From NCBI RefSeq assembly GCF_020832325.1, contig NZ_JAFIEU010000017.1, positions 1 to 64,000 of the forward strand: a DNA stretch of 64,000 nt. The letters run 5' to 3'. The stretch is from Lunatimonas sp. Lineage in GTDB: Bacteria; Bacteroidota; Bacteroidia; Cytophagales; Cyclobacteriaceae. The position numbers and the translations under genes were made by a program. The stretch's first letter is position 1. Every line of letters begins with the position of its first letter. The notes under the pieces are model-generated. The model saw nothing but the letters and a program-made list of their open reading frames with translations. It did no database searches and was not told the origin of the DNA. Shown here in pieces: positions 26,685 through 34,421 of the stretch.

Positions 26685-28013
26685 ATGAAGAAACTAATCT
26701 ATCAACTAATTCTTTTCCTGGTCGTCGGTGTAAGCTGTAATGTGATCGACCAGGAGCCGTTGGACGCTGTTTCCAATGAGCAGTTGTTTGTACGGCCGTC
26801 TGATGCGGAGGCAGCCATCATTGGAGTTTACCGACAGCTCGCCGAATTGGGATTTAACTATGTGGTTTTTCCCGAATTGCCAACCAAAAACACCCTGGGG
26901 ACTGCGCTAAACAGGCAGTTTGAGCAAATGAACAACTTGTTGTTTTTGGACGACAATCCTTGGTACGAAACCTACTGGAATCAGCATTTTGTGCTGATTA
27001 ACCGGGCCAATGTGGTCATTGCCCGCGTACCGGAAATACCAGGTATGGATGAGCAAAAGAAGAATGAAGTGCTGGGAGAAGCCCGTTTTCTGAGGGCCTT
27101 TGTCTACTTTAATTTAGTTAGAAACTACGGAGATGTGCCGCTGATCACCACGCCGACCACCAGCCCGGACATTCCCTCTCTTCAAATAGCGAGAAATCCT
27201 ACAGCCCAAGTATATAGCCAGATTTTTGAGGACCTGAATTTTGCAAAAGCCAACCTTCCCGAGTCATTTTCGACGGCGTTGGCCACCAAAGCCAGGGCCA
27301 CAAAGAATGCGGCGTATGCCTTGGGAACACGGATCTATCTGTTTAGAAAAGAATATGCCCAAGCCATTCAGGATGCAAATCGGGTAATTGGTTCCAAAGG
27401 AAGTAGTTTGACCGTGGCCTACGAGGCACTGTTCAGTAACAAGAACTCGGAGGAGTCGATTTTGGAAATTAATTACGACCCTCAGGTACAAAACAATCTA
27501 GCGACCAATTTCCTACCCGGATCGCTGGGCGGAAACCGAGTGATCGAAGTGAATCCGGACATCTACAATGCATACGAAGTTGGGGATTCACGCAAGGATG
27601 CTACCTTTGGTTTTGCCAATAACGGAAACTACATGCGTAAGTATTTCCGAACAAGCAGCAGAGATGACAATGTGATCGTGTTTAGATTGGCGGAGGTCCT
27701 TCTCAGCAAAGCCGAGGCCTTGGCAGAAACGGCTTTCCCCAATTCGGAGGCGGTCGACCTGCTAAACGAAGTGAGGCGTAGGGCAGGGCTAGGCCCTATT
27801 GCTCCACCCACAATCGCGGCTTTCAGAGAAGCATTGTATAAAGAACGTCGTTTGGAGCTCTGCTATGAAGGTCACGAGTGGTTTGACTTGGTGCGTACCG
27901 ACCGACTGGCATCCGTGATGGGAATTACAGATCGAAACAAAGCGATCCTCCCTGTTCCAGCGGGTGAAATTTTAAGAAACCCAAATTTACTACCACAAAA
28001 CCCCGGATATTAG
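26685..28013 (+). CDS. SusD/RagB-family nutrient-binding lipoprotein
   Basis: 442 residues. It has a signal peptide with lipobox (GVSC, cysteine 18), the N-terminal SusD motif (VSNEQLFVRPSDAEAAIIGVYRQL), tetratricopeptide-like helices with GEARFLRAFVYFNLVRNYGDVPL, and the C-terminal block AFREALYKERRLELCYEGHEWFDLVRTDRL. It is the surface lid of the SusC transporter. It follows SusC by 114 bp and is ended by a strong terminator. The length is a little short for the family (usually 450-600), suggesting a compact binding face. Confidence 0.95.
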   Translation: MKKLIYQLILFLVVGVSCNVIDQEPLDAVSNEQLFVRPSDAEAAIIGVYRQLAELGFNYVVFPELPTKNTLGTALNRQFEQMNNLLFLDDNPWYETYWNQHFVLINRANVVIARVPEIPGMDEQKKNEVLGEARFLRAFVYFNLVRNYGDVPLITTPTTSPDIPSLQIARNPTAQVYSQIFEDLNFAKANLPESFSTALATKARATKNAAYALGTRIYLFRKEYAQAIQDANRVIGSKGSSLTVAYEALFSNKNSEESILEINYDPQVQNNLATNFLPGSLGGNRVIEVNPDIYNAYEVGDSRKDATFGFANNGNYMRKYFRTSSRDDNVIVFRLAEVLLSKAEALAETAFPNSEAVDLLNEVRRRAGLGPIAPPTIAAFREALYKERRLELCYEGHEWFDLVRTDRLASVMGITDRNKAILPVPAGEILRNPNLLPQNPGY

Positions 28014-28035
28014 CCCGATATGAGCTAATACCGAA

Positions 28036-28090
28036 GCAAGGTGTACCGAGTTAGTTGTTTTCTAAGGCGGTACGCCTTGCTTTTTTCTTT
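28036..28090 (+). terminator. Strong intrinsic terminator of the SusCD operon
   Basis: A 13-bp stem, GCAAGGTGTACCG (28036-28048) with CGGTACGCCTTGC (28068-28080) and one G-U pair, has a 19-nt loop. It is followed directly by TTTTTTCTTTTT. It ends the ECF-FecR-SusC-SusD unit 22 bp after the susD stop. Confidence 0.9.
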
Positions 28091-28614
28091 TTAGCGGATG
28101 GTATCACGTGGGATTACGTGTACTGAGTCGCATGTCCAGTCACCTGCAGGTGTTGGTTGAAGGAGAGTATTTTAACAGACCTGTGGGACAGCGGGTATCC
28201 CAAACCAATGGGATGACCATCGAAACCCGAGACGGTAGGTACTCCAATGATTTTGGTAATTATGCGCTTGGATTACGGTATAGCCGGAAAAGTGGGAAAA
28301 CCGGGTTTTATTTTCAGCCTTCTGTAGGTTTTGCCTTAAACAGAGAAGCTCCTGGTTTTTTTGGTCCCAGTAACCCGCCGCAAGCTTCTTTGATGAGAAC
28401 CAGCCTAAGTGGTCGGTTGGAGCTGGGTGTACGCAGGGATATAGGAAAGAATTACCTGATTTTTGGTGTGCGTCATCACCAAGGATTTCAGGAGCTTGAC
28501 GGAAGGCGGGAGGTTTTTTCGGCGCAGGATCTGACGGTTGATTTCCAAAGCAGTGCATCTTACAGTGCGGTTTTTCTTGGTTTCGGTATACCTACACGTT
28601 GGTTTGCGAAGTGA
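28066..28614 (+). pseudogene. N-terminally truncated outer-membrane beta-barrel gene
   Basis: The frame is open from 28066 and encodes barrel-like strands (GLRVLSRMSSHLQVLVEGEY; YALGLRYSRKSGKTGFYFQP; YLIFGVRHHQGFQELDG) up to the stop at 28614. There is no signal peptide, and the only possible starts are a GTG at 28108 (168 codons) or an ATG at 28132. Coding-like sequence (SGWYHV) continues upstream of both and runs into the arm of the SusCD terminator. The sequence therefore looks like the C-terminal remnant of an outer-membrane protein whose 5-prime end was lost when the SusCD unit joined here. A short functional cytoplasmic protein is less likely. Confidence 0.55.
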
Positions 28615-28932
28615 GTGAATTGAACCCTTTCAGCGGGCAGGAATTCTTTAAGATCAATACTTCTTGAAATAGTAAATTGATACCTAGCACACAATATCCC
28701 ATTCCTAGTATTCTTTTCTGTCACTTTATACCTTGCTGTTTACTTTTTGTTAACTTGGCCTACCAATTAAAACCCAAGGACTCGTTTTTATAGGGCAGCT
28801 ACCGTACCGGTTTGAGTTTACCTCGTAATGTCAATGATTTTACCTCGTTTTAACAACTAGATAAAATCGAGCATTGGGTCATATGGGAAAGATGCAAATC
28901 GGAATAGCTTTAGAATATGGTTTCACGGAGAT
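28615..28932. other. Intergenic region upstream of the Crp/Fnr gene with a 22-bp-period direct repeat
   Basis: 318 bp without a gene. TTTACCTCGT occurs at 28817-28826 and again at 28839-28848, giving a 22-bp period, about two helical turns, 85-115 bp before the Crp/Fnr ATG. It may be a regulator binding site. Nothing else stands out. Confidence 0.4.
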
Positions 28933-29496
28933 ATGATGACGATTTTTGATTATTTTGACAGTGTCAACCGACTGGACACCACTTCGAAGGATGCTTTGGC
29001 GGAAGTGATCGAAGAGAAACTATATGCTAGAAACGAGGTGATTCAGGAGATAGGCAGCAGGTGTAGGACTGTTTATGTGGTAAAGGATGGGTGTGCCCGT
29101 ATTTTCTACTATAAGGATGGAAATGATATTACAGAGCATTTTGCCTTTCAAAATGAACTTATCGTCCGGGCCGAAAGCCTTTTTACCGGAAGACCTACCT
29201 CAAAGGGTATCCAAGCCATTGACAAGACTACCATTATCAGTATTGATTCCGATTCACTTTTTAAACTCTACGATCGGCACCACGATATAGAACGTTTGTT
29301 TAGGCTGCTCTTTGAAAGGGAATACGTCAACACCGTAAAGCGTATTGAAAGTTTTCAGTTTAAATCCGCAAAAGAACGGTATTTGGAGCTTTTGGAAACC
29401 ACCGACTATGTCCAGAAAATCCCCTTGAAATATATCTCCACGTATCTAGGGATCACCCAGGTTTCGCTCAGTAGAATAAGGTCCGAAGTTCGCTGA
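28933..29496 (+). CDS. Crp/Fnr-family transcriptional regulator
   Basis: 187 residues. The N-terminal two thirds are a cyclic-nucleotide-binding-like beta-roll (EEKLYARNEVIQEIGSRCRTVYVVKDG, about 28-54), with no recognisable cAMP-binding arginine motif. A shortened C-terminal winged helix ends YISTYLGITQVSLSRIRSEV. This compact form is common in Bacteroidota, where the ligand is generally unknown. Spaced 71 bp from the MFS transporter gene on the same strand, so it probably regulates that transporter. Confidence 0.9.
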   Translation: MMTIFDYFDSVNRLDTTSKDALAEVIEEKLYARNEVIQEIGSRCRTVYVVKDGCARIFYYKDGNDITEHFAFQNELIVRAESLFTGRPTSKGIQAIDKTTIISIDSDSLFKLYDRHHDIERLFRLLFEREYVNTVKRIESFQFKSAKERYLELLETTDYVQKIPLKYISTYLGITQVSLSRIRSEVR

Positions 29497-29567
29497 TTAG
29501 TTATCATTTGTAAAGTGTGGTGTCGCAGATCTTTGAGAACTTTGTATTTCAAAAGAAACTGAATCAG

Positions 29568-30803
29568 ATGAACACGGAAAATATACGACTCGGCCTGAGG
29601 GAGAACTGGAAGCAGTTCACCCTCTTGGTGATCATAAATGCCTTTGTAGGAGGTATGGTAGGTATGGAGCGGACCATTATTCCGCAATTTGCCGATGTAG
29701 CGTTTGGTATCGAATCAAAAACGGCTATACTTTCATTTATCACCGCATTTGGTATTACCAAAGCAATCGCAAATTATTTTACCGGAAGGCTGGCCAATAG
29801 ATTTGGAAGGAAGAATATGCTGCTGTTTGGTTGGCTTGTGGCGATCCCCATTCCTTTTATATTGATGCACGCACCCAGCTGGACGTTTGTGATCTTTGCC
29901 AACGTGTTGTTGGGAATAAGTCAGGGCTTTGCCTGGAGCAGCACGGTAGTGATGAAAATAGACTTAGTGGGTGAAAAAGATCGCGGATTGGCGATGGGCT
30001 TAAATGAGTTTGCAGGCTACCTAGCTGTGGGTCTTGTAGCCTTTTTTACCGGTTTTATTGCAAACACCTACGGCATTACACCCTATCCGTTCTACATCGG
30101 TATTTTTTTATCGCTCGTTGGATTTGTCATGACGGCACTTTGGGTTAAAGATACGAGCCCTTTTGTCCGAAAGGAGAGTATAGGTGATACCACCGCCCAA
30201 CTTGATAACGTGTTTTTGCAAACGACTTTTTTAAATAAGACCCTGAGCGCCGTAACACAAGCTGGACTCGTAAACAATCTCAACGACGGAATGATCTGGG
30301 GGCTGCTTCCGATTGTTTTATTTGGCCTCAACTTTGACAATGCCCACATCGGTATTATCACAGCGATTTACCCAACAGTATGGGGCATTGGACAACTATT
30401 TACCGGCAAAATGTCAGATCATTTTTCAAAAAAACGCATGCTCTTTTGGGGAATGCTCGTTCAGGGCTTGGCGATATTGCTGATTCCGTTAAGCAGCGGC
30501 TTTTATGCCCTTACCTTCCTATCGGCATTTTTGGGACTGGGAACAGCCTTGGTATATCCGACTTTCTTATCCACCATTGCGCAGGCCACAAGCCCAAGGC
30601 AACGGGCAGAAAGCATTGGTACTTTCAGACTTTGGAGAGATCTGGGGTATGCCTTCGGTGCTGTTATCTCTGGCGTGACGGCAGACTTATTTGGAGTGGA
30701 GTACGCTATTTACCTGATTGGAGGTTTGACCATTCTTTCATCCATGATCATAAAATTTCGCATGCCTAACAATATAACAACTCAGGTTTCTAGGGCTGTA
30801 TGA
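29568..30803 (+). CDS. MFS transporter
   Basis: 411 residues from the ATG at 29568 (MNTENIRLGLRENW). An upstream GTG at 29517 would add 17 residues without reason. There are twelve hydrophobic segments in two groups of six. The family motif between helices 2 and 3 (GRLANRFGRKNML) is intact, and a corresponding motif in the second half reads GKMSDHFSKKRML. Substrate cannot be assigned; metal, drug or organic acid export are all possible. It follows a Crp/Fnr-type gene directly and probably forms a two-gene unit with it. Confidence 0.88.
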   Translation: MNTENIRLGLRENWKQFTLLVIINAFVGGMVGMERTIIPQFADVAFGIESKTAILSFITAFGITKAIANYFTGRLANRFGRKNMLLFGWLVAIPIPFILMHAPSWTFVIFANVLLGISQGFAWSSTVVMKIDLVGEKDRGLAMGLNEFAGYLAVGLVAFFTGFIANTYGITPYPFYIGIFLSLVGFVMTALWVKDTSPFVRKESIGDTTAQLDNVFLQTTFLNKTLSAVTQAGLVNNLNDGMIWGLLPIVLFGLNFDNAHIGIITAIYPTVWGIGQLFTGKMSDHFSKKRMLFWGMLVQGLAILLIPLSSGFYALTFLSAFLGLGTALVYPTFLSTIAQATSPRQRAESIGTFRLWRDLGYAFGAVISGVTADLFGVEYAIYLIGGLTILSSMIIKFRMPNNITTQVSRAV

Positions 30804-31038
30804 GCTAGCATACATGCTGCAAACCCATAAAAAAATCCCAATTATGGATATGCGATGCAAAGCAGCATTCGATTGAGCCCATATCCCAAATGCGCCAAAG
30901 CACAGCCATAGTTGCCCGTTGTGTCCCTGGATATTTATCCGCTTAAAAAAGATGTCTCTTTTGAACATACTTTTTGAAGAAAGGACTGGGATGTATCAGT
31001 CACTTTTGGCTAAATTTTCGGACCTTCACGGAAAAGAA
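30804..31038. other. Intergenic stretch before the dispersed repeat
   Basis: Non-coding sequence between the MFS transporter gene and repeat copy 1; with the repeat, the gene-free gap is 328 bp. No terminator with a clear U-run and no RNA gene is visible. Short open frames on both strands lack any coding character. Confidence 0.4.
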
Positions 31039-31134
31039 TGATGAAATCGAGCATGACGTAGCCGTCACTCACTGGGATGACTGTCAACCATGCGAGATTC
31101 CATGTGACCTTTGAAAAACAAATATAGACACATG
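31039..31134 (+). repeat. Dispersed leader repeat, copy 1
   Basis: The first 80 bp match copy 2 (62878-62974) at 76 positions; the rest differs by a few bases and one indel. It contains the inverted repeat TGACG-TAGC-CGTCA (31054-31067) and ends exactly at the ATG (31132) of the epimerase gene. It may be a mobile or REP-like intergenic element, or a shared leader that regulates both downstream genes. No coding potential is evident. Confidence 0.85.
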
Positions 31135-32034
31135 AACAATAAGCGCGTATTTTTCACCGGTGGATCGGGTAAGGCAGGCAAACATGTGATTCCTTACCTT
31201 TTGGGCAAGGGATACCGTGTCCTGAATGTAGACTTAAAACCCCTCGATTATCCTGGGGTGGACAACCTGATCGCCGATATCACCGATTCCGGTCAAATGT
31301 TTAATGCCATGAGTTCCTACGCTGGGTTGGATGAGTTGGAATACGGCAATGGGGTACCCCAATTTGACGCGGTGGTGCATTTTGCTGCTGTACCCCGAAT
31401 CTTGATCAACCCGGACAATGAAACCTTTCGCGTAAACACGGTAGGAACCTACAACGTGATTGAAGCGGCAGTGAAGCTAGGCATCAAAAAAGTGATTATC
31501 GCATCTTCGGAGACCACTTATGGGATCTGTTTTTCAGATGGAAAAACCGATCCCAAGTCCTTGCCTTTGGAGGAGGATTACGACGTGGATCCGATGGACA
31601 GCTATGGCCTGTCAAAGGTGGTAAATGAACAGACCGCCCGTGCCTTTCAGCGTCGTTCTGGCGTGGATATGTATGCCCTTCGAATTGGGAATGTGATTGA
31701 GCCTCATGAATATGAAGCTTTGTTTCCTCATTACTTCAAAAACCCCGAGGTGAGGAGGCGGAATGCCTTCTGCTACATCGATGCGCGTGACTTGGGGCAG
31801 ATAGTAGATTTATGTATTAAGAAAGACGGCCTAGGATATCAGGTGTTCAATGCTGGCAATGATCATAACGGAGCAATTCTTCCGAACAAGATGTTATTGG
31901 AGCGTTTTTTCCCTGGTGTGCCGGTTACTCGGGACTTGGAGGAGAACGAAGCCTTGTTTTCCAACCGTAAGATCCGAGAGGTATTGGGTTTCAAGGAACA
32001 GCACAATTGGCGAAATTACGTGAAAGGCGAATAG
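31132..32034 (+). CDS. NAD-dependent epimerase/dehydratase (extended SDR)
   Basis: 300 residues from ATG 31132 (MNNKRVFFTGGSGKAG); a TTG at 31111 lies inside the repeat and is not needed. The Rossmann motif TGGSGKAG, the strand HFAAVPR, the SSETTYG catalytic serine/threonine region and the YGLSK catalytic Tyr/Lys pair are all present. Extended-SDR enzymes of this type epimerise or dehydrate nucleotide sugars or reduce keto-sugars; the substrate is unknown. The gene stands alone, with the dispersed repeat forming its whole leader. Confidence 0.87.
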   Translation: MNNKRVFFTGGSGKAGKHVIPYLLGKGYRVLNVDLKPLDYPGVDNLIADITDSGQMFNAMSSYAGLDELEYGNGVPQFDAVVHFAAVPRILINPDNETFRVNTVGTYNVIEAAVKLGIKKVIIASSETTYGICFSDGKTDPKSLPLEEDYDVDPMDSYGLSKVVNEQTARAFQRRSGVDMYALRIGNVIEPHEYEALFPHYFKNPEVRRRNAFCYIDARDLGQIVDLCIKKDGLGYQVFNAGNDHNGAILPNKMLLERFFPGVPVTRDLEENEALFSNRKIREVLGFKEQHNWRNYVKGE

Positions 32035-32245
32035 AACGTATCGGGTATACTGCGATAGCAAGTTGGATTCGTACCGTATTTGTCCAATCTATGTATTTTT
32101 TTTAATCCTCCGGATTCTAATGAAATTCTAATTTTTTTCTAACAGGTTCTTAAAGCGATCTACCACCTGAACCGACTACTTTTGTGATGTAATGTAAACG
32201 ACATCATGGACTACAGTTCCCAAAAATCGTCGATCAGGCAGTGAG

Positions 32246-32298
32246 GTAGTCGGTACCACTTGGTATTGGCTACACGCTAGGCCATACAGGAGGAGGTG
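32246..32298 (+). promoter_or_regulatory. Leader hairpin and strong ribosome binding site of mgtC
   Basis: A 12-bp stem with three G-U pairs, GTAGTCGGTACC (32246-32257) and GGTATTGGCTAC (32262-32273), has an ACTT tetraloop. It lies 15 nt before AGGAGGAGGTG (32288-32298), an almost perfect Shine-Dalgarno sequence six nt from the mgtC ATG. Such strong sites are rare in this window. The arrangement could allow translational control, as known for mgt leaders in other bacteria, but that is inference. Confidence 0.5.
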
Positions 32299-32302
32299 CA
32301 CT

Positions 32303-33019
32303 ATGACAATCTTTGAATTTGTAATCAGGCTAGGACTTGCCTTTCTACTGGGTGCTGCTATCGGTTTTGAAAGGCAGTACCGGCAGAAAAGCGCTGGGTT
32401 AAGAACCAACACTTTGGTATCCTTGGGAGCGGCAGCATTTATTTTGCTGTCGGTTTCGCTTACCGGTGACAGCGGTGACCCTTCTCGGGTAGCAGGTCAG
32501 ATTGTAACCGGCATTGGGTTTTTAGGAGCTGGTGTCATTATGAAGGATGGTCTTAACGTACAGGGCCTAAATACCGCGGCTACCATCTGGTGTTCTGCAT
32601 CGGTAGGTTCACTTTCTGGGGTAGGTCTATATACCGAAGCGGCGATCACAGCCGGAGCGGTGATGCTTGCCCACCTGCTACTTCGACCCATAGGAAGGAA
32701 GGTAAACGCGCTTCCGGATACTCCTGAGGACACCCATACAGGTACTTTTTTCTACGTTTTCCGGATTAAATGCCTAGACAAGGTCGAGAATCACCTGAGG
32801 GTCCTCCTGCTGGATACGATAAAGGCAGGCGGACATCTTCGTCTCCAGTCACTGAAGAGCTTTGATAACGGAAACCCGAATTTCGCCTATGTGGAGGCAC
32901 GGATTGTTTCAAACGGCAACAGCGACCGAATCATGGAAACATTGGCAGGAAAACTGCTTTTGGAGTATGGAGTGATGGAGGTGACCTGGGAGATTGAAGG
33001 GGAACAGCACGAACATTAA
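32303..33019 (+). CDS. mgtC: MgtC/SapB-family membrane protein
   Basis: 238 residues. Four to five N-terminal membrane helices carry the family signatures GLAFLLGAAIGFERQ, KSAGLRTNTLVSLGAA and GQIVTGIGFLGAGVIMKDG. The C-terminal soluble domain (about 150-230) is ACT-like. MgtC proteins act under magnesium limitation and, in pathogens, restrain the F1Fo-ATPase; the role in free-living Bacteroidota is not established. It is 13 bp upstream of mgtE in the same operon, which supports a magnesium link. Confidence 0.88.
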   Translation: MTIFEFVIRLGLAFLLGAAIGFERQYRQKSAGLRTNTLVSLGAAAFILLSVSLTGDSGDPSRVAGQIVTGIGFLGAGVIMKDGLNVQGLNTAATIWCSASVGSLSGVGLYTEAAITAGAVMLAHLLLRPIGRKVNALPDTPEDTHTGTFFYVFRIKCLDKVENHLRVLLLDTIKAGGHLRLQSLKSFDNGNPNFAYVEARIVSNGNSDRIMETLAGKLLLEYGVMEVTWEIEGEQHEH

Positions 33020-33032
33020 GGGAGGAATAAGG

Positions 33033-34397
33033 ATGAAGGAAAAATGGATAGTTATGTCTCAGAAGCAAAAAGTTAGAGAACTGATTCCAACGTTTCATAA
33101 AATGCCTTCGGTAGAAGTAGCGGAAGTGCTGGGATCTTTGGAGGAGGGCAGTATACTGGAGGCTTTTGAGTCTTTCGACGTGCAGGTGCAGGCAAAGGTT
33201 TTCTCGCATTTTGAAATCACCCGGCAGCTTAGTTTCTTCCAAAAGACCAGCAAAAAGCGCTTTGCGCCCATTTTTGAGAATATGGCCTCTGACGACCGAT
33301 GTGACTTGTACCAGCACATGTCTCAGGAGGAGCAGGCTTCGATTCTTCCGTATTTGAGTAAGGCCGCTCGGGAGGATGTTATCAAGCTAAGTTCCTATCC
33401 GCCGGATACGGCCGGAGGAATCATGAGTACCGATTTTGCCACCATACAGGCCAGTATGACGGTAGATTCCGCCATGGCAAAAGTAAGGCGGGACTCTCCT
33501 TCGAAAAAGATGATTTATTATATCTACGTGGTGGATCATCGGATGAAAATGGTCGGCTTTGTTTCGCTTAAGGACCTTATCATGGCCTCCCCCAACCAAT
33601 TGATTTCGGAGGTTCTCCACGAAAAGTTTGTCTTTACCACGGTAGATGAGGACAGGGAACTGGTGGCCAAGAAGATTGAGGATTATGACTTATTGGCTAT
33701 TCCGGTATTGAACCATGTGGGACAACTAGCGGGTATTGTAACTCAAGACGATGCCATTGAGGTCATTCGGGCAGAGCATACCGAAGACATGGAGAAGTTC
33801 ATGGGTATCATGACCGAAAGCTCCGAAAATGACTACATCCATACGTCGAGTATGCAGCATTTCCGAAAGCGGGTGGTTTGGATTGTTTCACTCGCAGCGG
33901 TAGGAATTATCTCGGGGATGATCATACATTGCTTCGAATCCACCTTGGAGGCCTTGATCATTTTGGCGCTCTACATGCCAATGGTGGCAGATACCGGAGG
34001 GAATTCTGGTTCTCAGGCTGCGACAGTCATCGTGAGAGCCTTAGCATTGGGCCAGATTAGTCCGAAGCAATGGTTAAAAATCGTTTTTAAAGAGTTTAAG
34101 ATTTCCACCATGCTCGCTGTTTGTTTGGGAGTGTTGGCCTTTCTAAAGGTTCTTTTTCTGAGCTGGGAGACGAGTATTCCCGCAGAGTATACACTTATTC
34201 AATTGGCCTTTGTGATCAGTACAGCGCTCTCACTTCAGGTAGTATCTGCCACTTGTATTGGTGCGGGGCTACCATTGCTGGTCAAACGCTTTGGAGGTGA
34301 TCCAGCTGTTGCTGCCTCACCCGCTATTACAACCGTAGTAGATATTACCGGATTGCTTATCTACTTCACGGTAACAGTAACATTACTAGGACTTTAA
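33033..34397 (+). CDS. mgtE: Magnesium transporter MgtE
   Basis: 454 residues from ATG 33033, which has GGGAGGAAT seven to eight nt upstream; an earlier start in the same frame overlaps mgtC and is not supported. Domains: the N-terminal superhelical MgtE_N domain (about 15-120), a CBS pair (about 130-255, with PPDTAGGIMSTDFA and AIPVLNHVGQLAGIVTQDDA), a linker helix, and five membrane helices. The pore signature is LALYMPMVADTGGNSGSQAA. The protein is a Mg2+-gated magnesium channel of the inner membrane. It is followed after 24 bp by an Omp85-type barrel gene. Confidence 0.95.
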   Translation: MKEKWIVMSQKQKVRELIPTFHKMPSVEVAEVLGSLEEGSILEAFESFDVQVQAKVFSHFEITRQLSFFQKTSKKRFAPIFENMASDDRCDLYQHMSQEEQASILPYLSKAAREDVIKLSSYPPDTAGGIMSTDFATIQASMTVDSAMAKVRRDSPSKKMIYYIYVVDHRMKMVGFVSLKDLIMASPNQLISEVLHEKFVFTTVDEDRELVAKKIEDYDLLAIPVLNHVGQLAGIVTQDDAIEVIRAEHTEDMEKFMGIMTESSENDYIHTSSMQHFRKRVVWIVSLAAVGIISGMIIHCFESTLEALIILALYMPMVADTGGNSGSQAATVIVRALALGQISPKQWLKIVFKEFKISTMLAVCLGVLAFLKVLFLSWETSIPAEYTLIQLAFVISTALSLQVVSATCIGAGLPLLVKRFGGDPAVAASPAITTVVDITGLLIYFTVTVTLLGL

Positions 34398-34421
34398 TAA
34401 ACCAACTAAAATATTTTACCG

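Noticed and set aside
30738-30968. 76-codon minus-strand frame
   Set aside because: Overlaps the MFS gene end and shows no coding features.
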